A DNA stretch of 64,000 nt, taken from Blautia sp. (GTDB lineage: Bacteria; Bacillota; Clostridia; Lachnospirales; Lachnospiraceae). The DNA lies in the NCBI GenBank assembly GCA_023663685.1, contig JAMPHB010000004.1:1-64000 (forward strand). Reading direction: 5' to 3'. The position numbers and the translations under genes were made by a program. Of the stretch, positions 62,369 through 64,000 are shown in pieces. The notes beneath the pieces are model-generated. The model worked only from the letters and a program-made list of their open reading frames with translations. It searched no databases and had not been told where the DNA came from. Numbering within the stretch: the first letter of the stretch is position 1; each line of letters opens with the position of its first letter.

Positions 62369-62677
62369 CTATCTTCCTCCTTCCCACGGCATCGGCGCCG
62401 TATTCCAGTCCCACTCCGCAAGAGGCCCGCCAGAGAAGGCGTTTAACTGGCAAAAACGCTCCTCATAGACTCTTTTTGCGGAATTATAGAGTTCTGTGCA
62501 CTGATTAAAGTATTCAAGCGCCTCCTTATCATTTGGATGTGTGTCCATATACAGAAGCATATCGTAAGCGCAGAAGCCCAGCATGGACACCCACTCAAAA
62601 AGCTCCCTCTGGTTCATTCTCATCTCACAGTTTGCCTGCGTATTCTGCTGGTTCATTATATTTTGAGGATTCATCAT
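62369..62677 (-). CDS. cotJB: Spore coat protein CotJB
   Basis: The 102-residue protein has the CotJB core RELFEWVSMLGFCAYDMLLYMDTHPNDKEALEYF. The N-terminal Asn/Gln-rich stretch of about 20 residues is a lineage feature. It overlaps cotJA by ATGATGA and precedes cotJC by 3 bp, which indicates an operon. Confidence 0.94.
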   Translation of the reverse strand: MMNPQNIMNQQNTQANCEMRMNQRELFEWVSMLGFCAYDMLLYMDTHPNDKEALEYFNQCTELYNSAKRVYEERFCQLNAFSGGPLAEWDWNTAPMPWEGGR

Positions 62678-62880
62678 CTTCTTCTACCTCCCCTGCACCT
62701 TCCGGTAAATGGCATATCTAATTCGGGGAAAATGGTTCCGGTCATAAGCGCGCGCTTCGGGTCATAAGTCTGTCCGAAGGTCTGCCAGGGCACATAGGCC
62801 ATGCCCACCACCCAGTTTGCGCAATCGTCTTTGTCACCAGTCCTGCCACGGCCTGTCATATTCATGTCGCAATCCATCAT
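62674..62880 (-). CDS. cotJA: Spore coat-associated protein CotJA
   Basis: The 68-residue protein contains the CotJA signature LAMAYVPWQ-like GMAYVPWQTFGQTYDP and ends with a basic RCRGGRRR tail. It is the first gene of the cotJ operon, which is mother-cell controlled by sigma-E in Bacillus. I could not identify a convincing sigma-E promoter in the AT-rich upstream region. RBS AAAGGA lies upstream of two adjacent ATG codons. Confidence 0.9.
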   Translation of the reverse strand: MMDCDMNMTGRGRTGDKDDCANWVVGMAYVPWQTFGQTYDPKRALMTGTIFPELDMPFTGRCRGGRRR

Positions 62881-62951
62881 ATTCTGATATATTCCTTTCT
62901 TTTTTTATACAATATATCATATGAAGAATTCCTCCGCAGGGTTCAAAAAAA

Positions 62952-62975
62952 GCGCCTCTGCTTTTACAGAGACGC
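62952..62975 (-). terminator. Terminator whose loop holds the upstream gene's stop codon
   Basis: On the minus strand GCGTCTCTG (62967-62975) pairs with CAGAGGCGC (62952-62960), one G-T pair, around TAAAAG, and seven T residues follow. The loop's TAA is the stop codon of the gene at 62964. Codons for the last residues Ala-Ser-Leu form one arm. Confidence 0.88.
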
Positions 62976-64000
62976 GTTGATTTCTTCAAGCTTCCTTATA
63001 ATCTGCTGTACCTGCGGGCCGTTACTGTCCAGCTGGTTCACCTGACCCATGACCTCCTTTTGCATGTCGGTGATGGTATTGATATTGTATTCGATTCTCG
63101 CCCGAAGCTTTTGCCTGCGGGTGAGAAGGTCATGCTTGAGCTCCACCATCTCCCGGGGGTCGAGAATGGCGTTGGCATGGTTTGCCCACACCTTTGCGTC
63201 GTAAAAATGCGCCTCCTGCAGCGTGAGCACAAGCTCTCTGGTATAGTGATCCAGATTATCGTTATTGCGCCGGAACTTTTCCCTCTCCCGCATCTCCTGC
63301 TGGTAGAGCTCAAACATGTGAGCCAGATCCCGGGAATTTTTTGCGTGATATTTTTCACAGGTATAATCCACGGCATTTTTAATGTTGACATACTTGATTT
63401 TCACATGGTTTTCCAGCGTGATGGCATGGTTCCGGTTCACGTCCGCCTGCCGGATTTCCTTTCCCGCATCCTGATACCGGACAAGGAGAAAAACGCCAAG
63501 GACTGCCGCAAGTCCGGTAGCGAGCAGCATGGGAATCTGGGTGTTCTGTTTCAGAACAAGCGTAAGGATAAGCAAAAAAGCCTCTAAGGTGGCATAAATG
63601 ACCAAAAGATACACGGAGAGACGGCGTATAGTCTTTTGCTGTTCTTTTCCCTCAGATTTCTGCATAGCCCACTGGAGCTTTTCCCCTTCCAGATAGCTCA
63701 TATCCTTCTTGATGGCGTCAAGGTAGGTCTCGTTGGATTTGAGACGCTTGATTACACCCGGAAGCTGTGTCTCCTCCGCCTGCAGCTGGGCAAACTGTGT
63801 ATCCGGCAGATGGCGTTTTGTTTTTAAAAAATCTGTGCGTTCCTGCTCCAGACTGACCATGTGGGTCGCGCACTCCACAAGCGGAGCTTTCTCCTCCGTG
63901 GTCATATTTTCGATGGTCTGAATATCGTTCAGATAATTTGTCACAATCTGATACTCTGTGCGGGTATCCTCCAGCTCCCGGGAAATATCAATCATCTGCT
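62964..64000 (-). CDS. Coiled-coil membrane protein of unknown function, 5' end possibly outside the window
   Basis: The visible 343+ residues have an N-terminal coiled coil, two transmembrane helices (about 130-150 YLLVIYATLEAFLLILTLVL and 155-175), then a second long helical region with conserved LVLTLQEAHFYDAKVWANHANAIL. An ATG occurs at 63995, but the frame is still open at the edge, so the true start may lie outside. I do not recognise a family. The stop codon is in the loop of the terminator. Confidence 0.75.
   Translation of the reverse strand, partial: QMIDISRELEDTRTEYQIVTNYLNDIQTIENMTTEEKAPLVECATHMVSLEQERTDFLKTKRHLPDTQFAQLQAEETQLPGVIKRLKSNETYLDAIKKDMSYLEGEKLQWAMQKSEGKEQQKTIRRLSVYLLVIYATLEAFLLILTLVLKQNTQIPMLLATGLAAVLGVFLLVRYQDAGKEIRQADVNRNHAITLENHVKIKYVNIKNAVDYTCEKYHAKNSRDLAHMFELYQQEMREREKFRRNNDNLDHYTRELVLTLQEAHFYDAKVWANHANAILDPREMVELKHDLLTRRQKLRARIEYNINTITDMQKEVMGQVNQLDSNGPQVQQIIRKLEEINASL

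Noticed and set aside
62881..62950. Sigma-E promoter for the cotJ operon
   Set aside because: Sequences resembling CATATGAT occur, but no -35 with suitable spacing is present, so I do not annotate it.

Overview
The window is one contiguous piece of a low-to-mid GC Gram-positive chromosome and looks like an endospore-forming Lachnospiraceae (Clostridium cluster XIVa). The clues are strong GGAGG-type ribosome binding sites, frequent TTG/GTG starts, sporulation genes (yqfC, yqfD, a SpoVB-like flippase, cotJABC, a SpoIIIE-type FtsK), a eukaryotic-type NADP isocitrate dehydrogenase, Rex, and SepF/Min/MreBCD division and shape genes. Almost everything is core housekeeping. I see no prophage, insertion sequence or CRISPR array. 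The genus assignment is inference.

Layout. 1-4.6 kb: the 5' part of a tRNA-Val (minus strand), an EF-G-like GTPase, a secreted propeller-like protein, two small minus-strand hypotheticals, and small lineage-specific genes including a Cys-rich protein. 4.7-12.2 kb: icd, rex, a coiled-coil protein, nnr, alr, a tandem 76-bp hairpin repeat, an orphan mazF, a soluble CorC-like CBS protein and yebC. 12.3-22.3 kb: glgA, tepA-ftsK, fhs-folD (one-carbon metabolism), a zinc-ribbon/TPR membrane protein overlapping a double-receiver protein, and convergent xpt. 22.4-30.5 kb: rlmH (predicted leaderless), then yqfC-yqfD-phoH-(degenerate yqfF)-ybeY, a DUF3048 lipoprotein, a SpoVB-like flippase and a small BofC-like protein whose start codon lies in the loop of a long inverted repeat.

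30.5-41.0 kb: two FAD oxidoreductases, mutS-mutL-miaA, a methionine gamma-lyase-family gene and radC. 41.0-49.9 kb: the elongation/division block mreB-mreC-mreD-PBP2-minD-minE-rodA-mgsA-DD-carboxypeptidase, with no minC and with MinD and MinE both lacking recognisable membrane-targeting ends. 49.9-56.5 kb: a P-loop protein, DUF378, an HlyD-like adaptor, then yggS-sepF-ylmH-lspA-rluD and a cytidylate-kinase-like gene. 56.5-58 kb: an AT-rich Nudix gene and about 0.95 kb of hairpin-rich, repeat-containing DNA without a credible gene. 58-64 kb: dtd, a TtcA-like ATPase, a tyrosine recombinase, plsC, an SOS-controlled YneA-like LysM protein, cotJCBA and a coiled-coil membrane protein cut by the window edge.

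The signals most worth following up are: the alr-mazF repeat with Shine-Dalgarno-led mini-ORFs; the inverted repeat around the start of the BofC-like gene; the structured non-coding island at 57.0-57.96 kb, which contains a promoter followed directly by a terminator; the reduced Min system; the catalytically dead YqfF relative; and the LexA-box promoter of the LysM gene.
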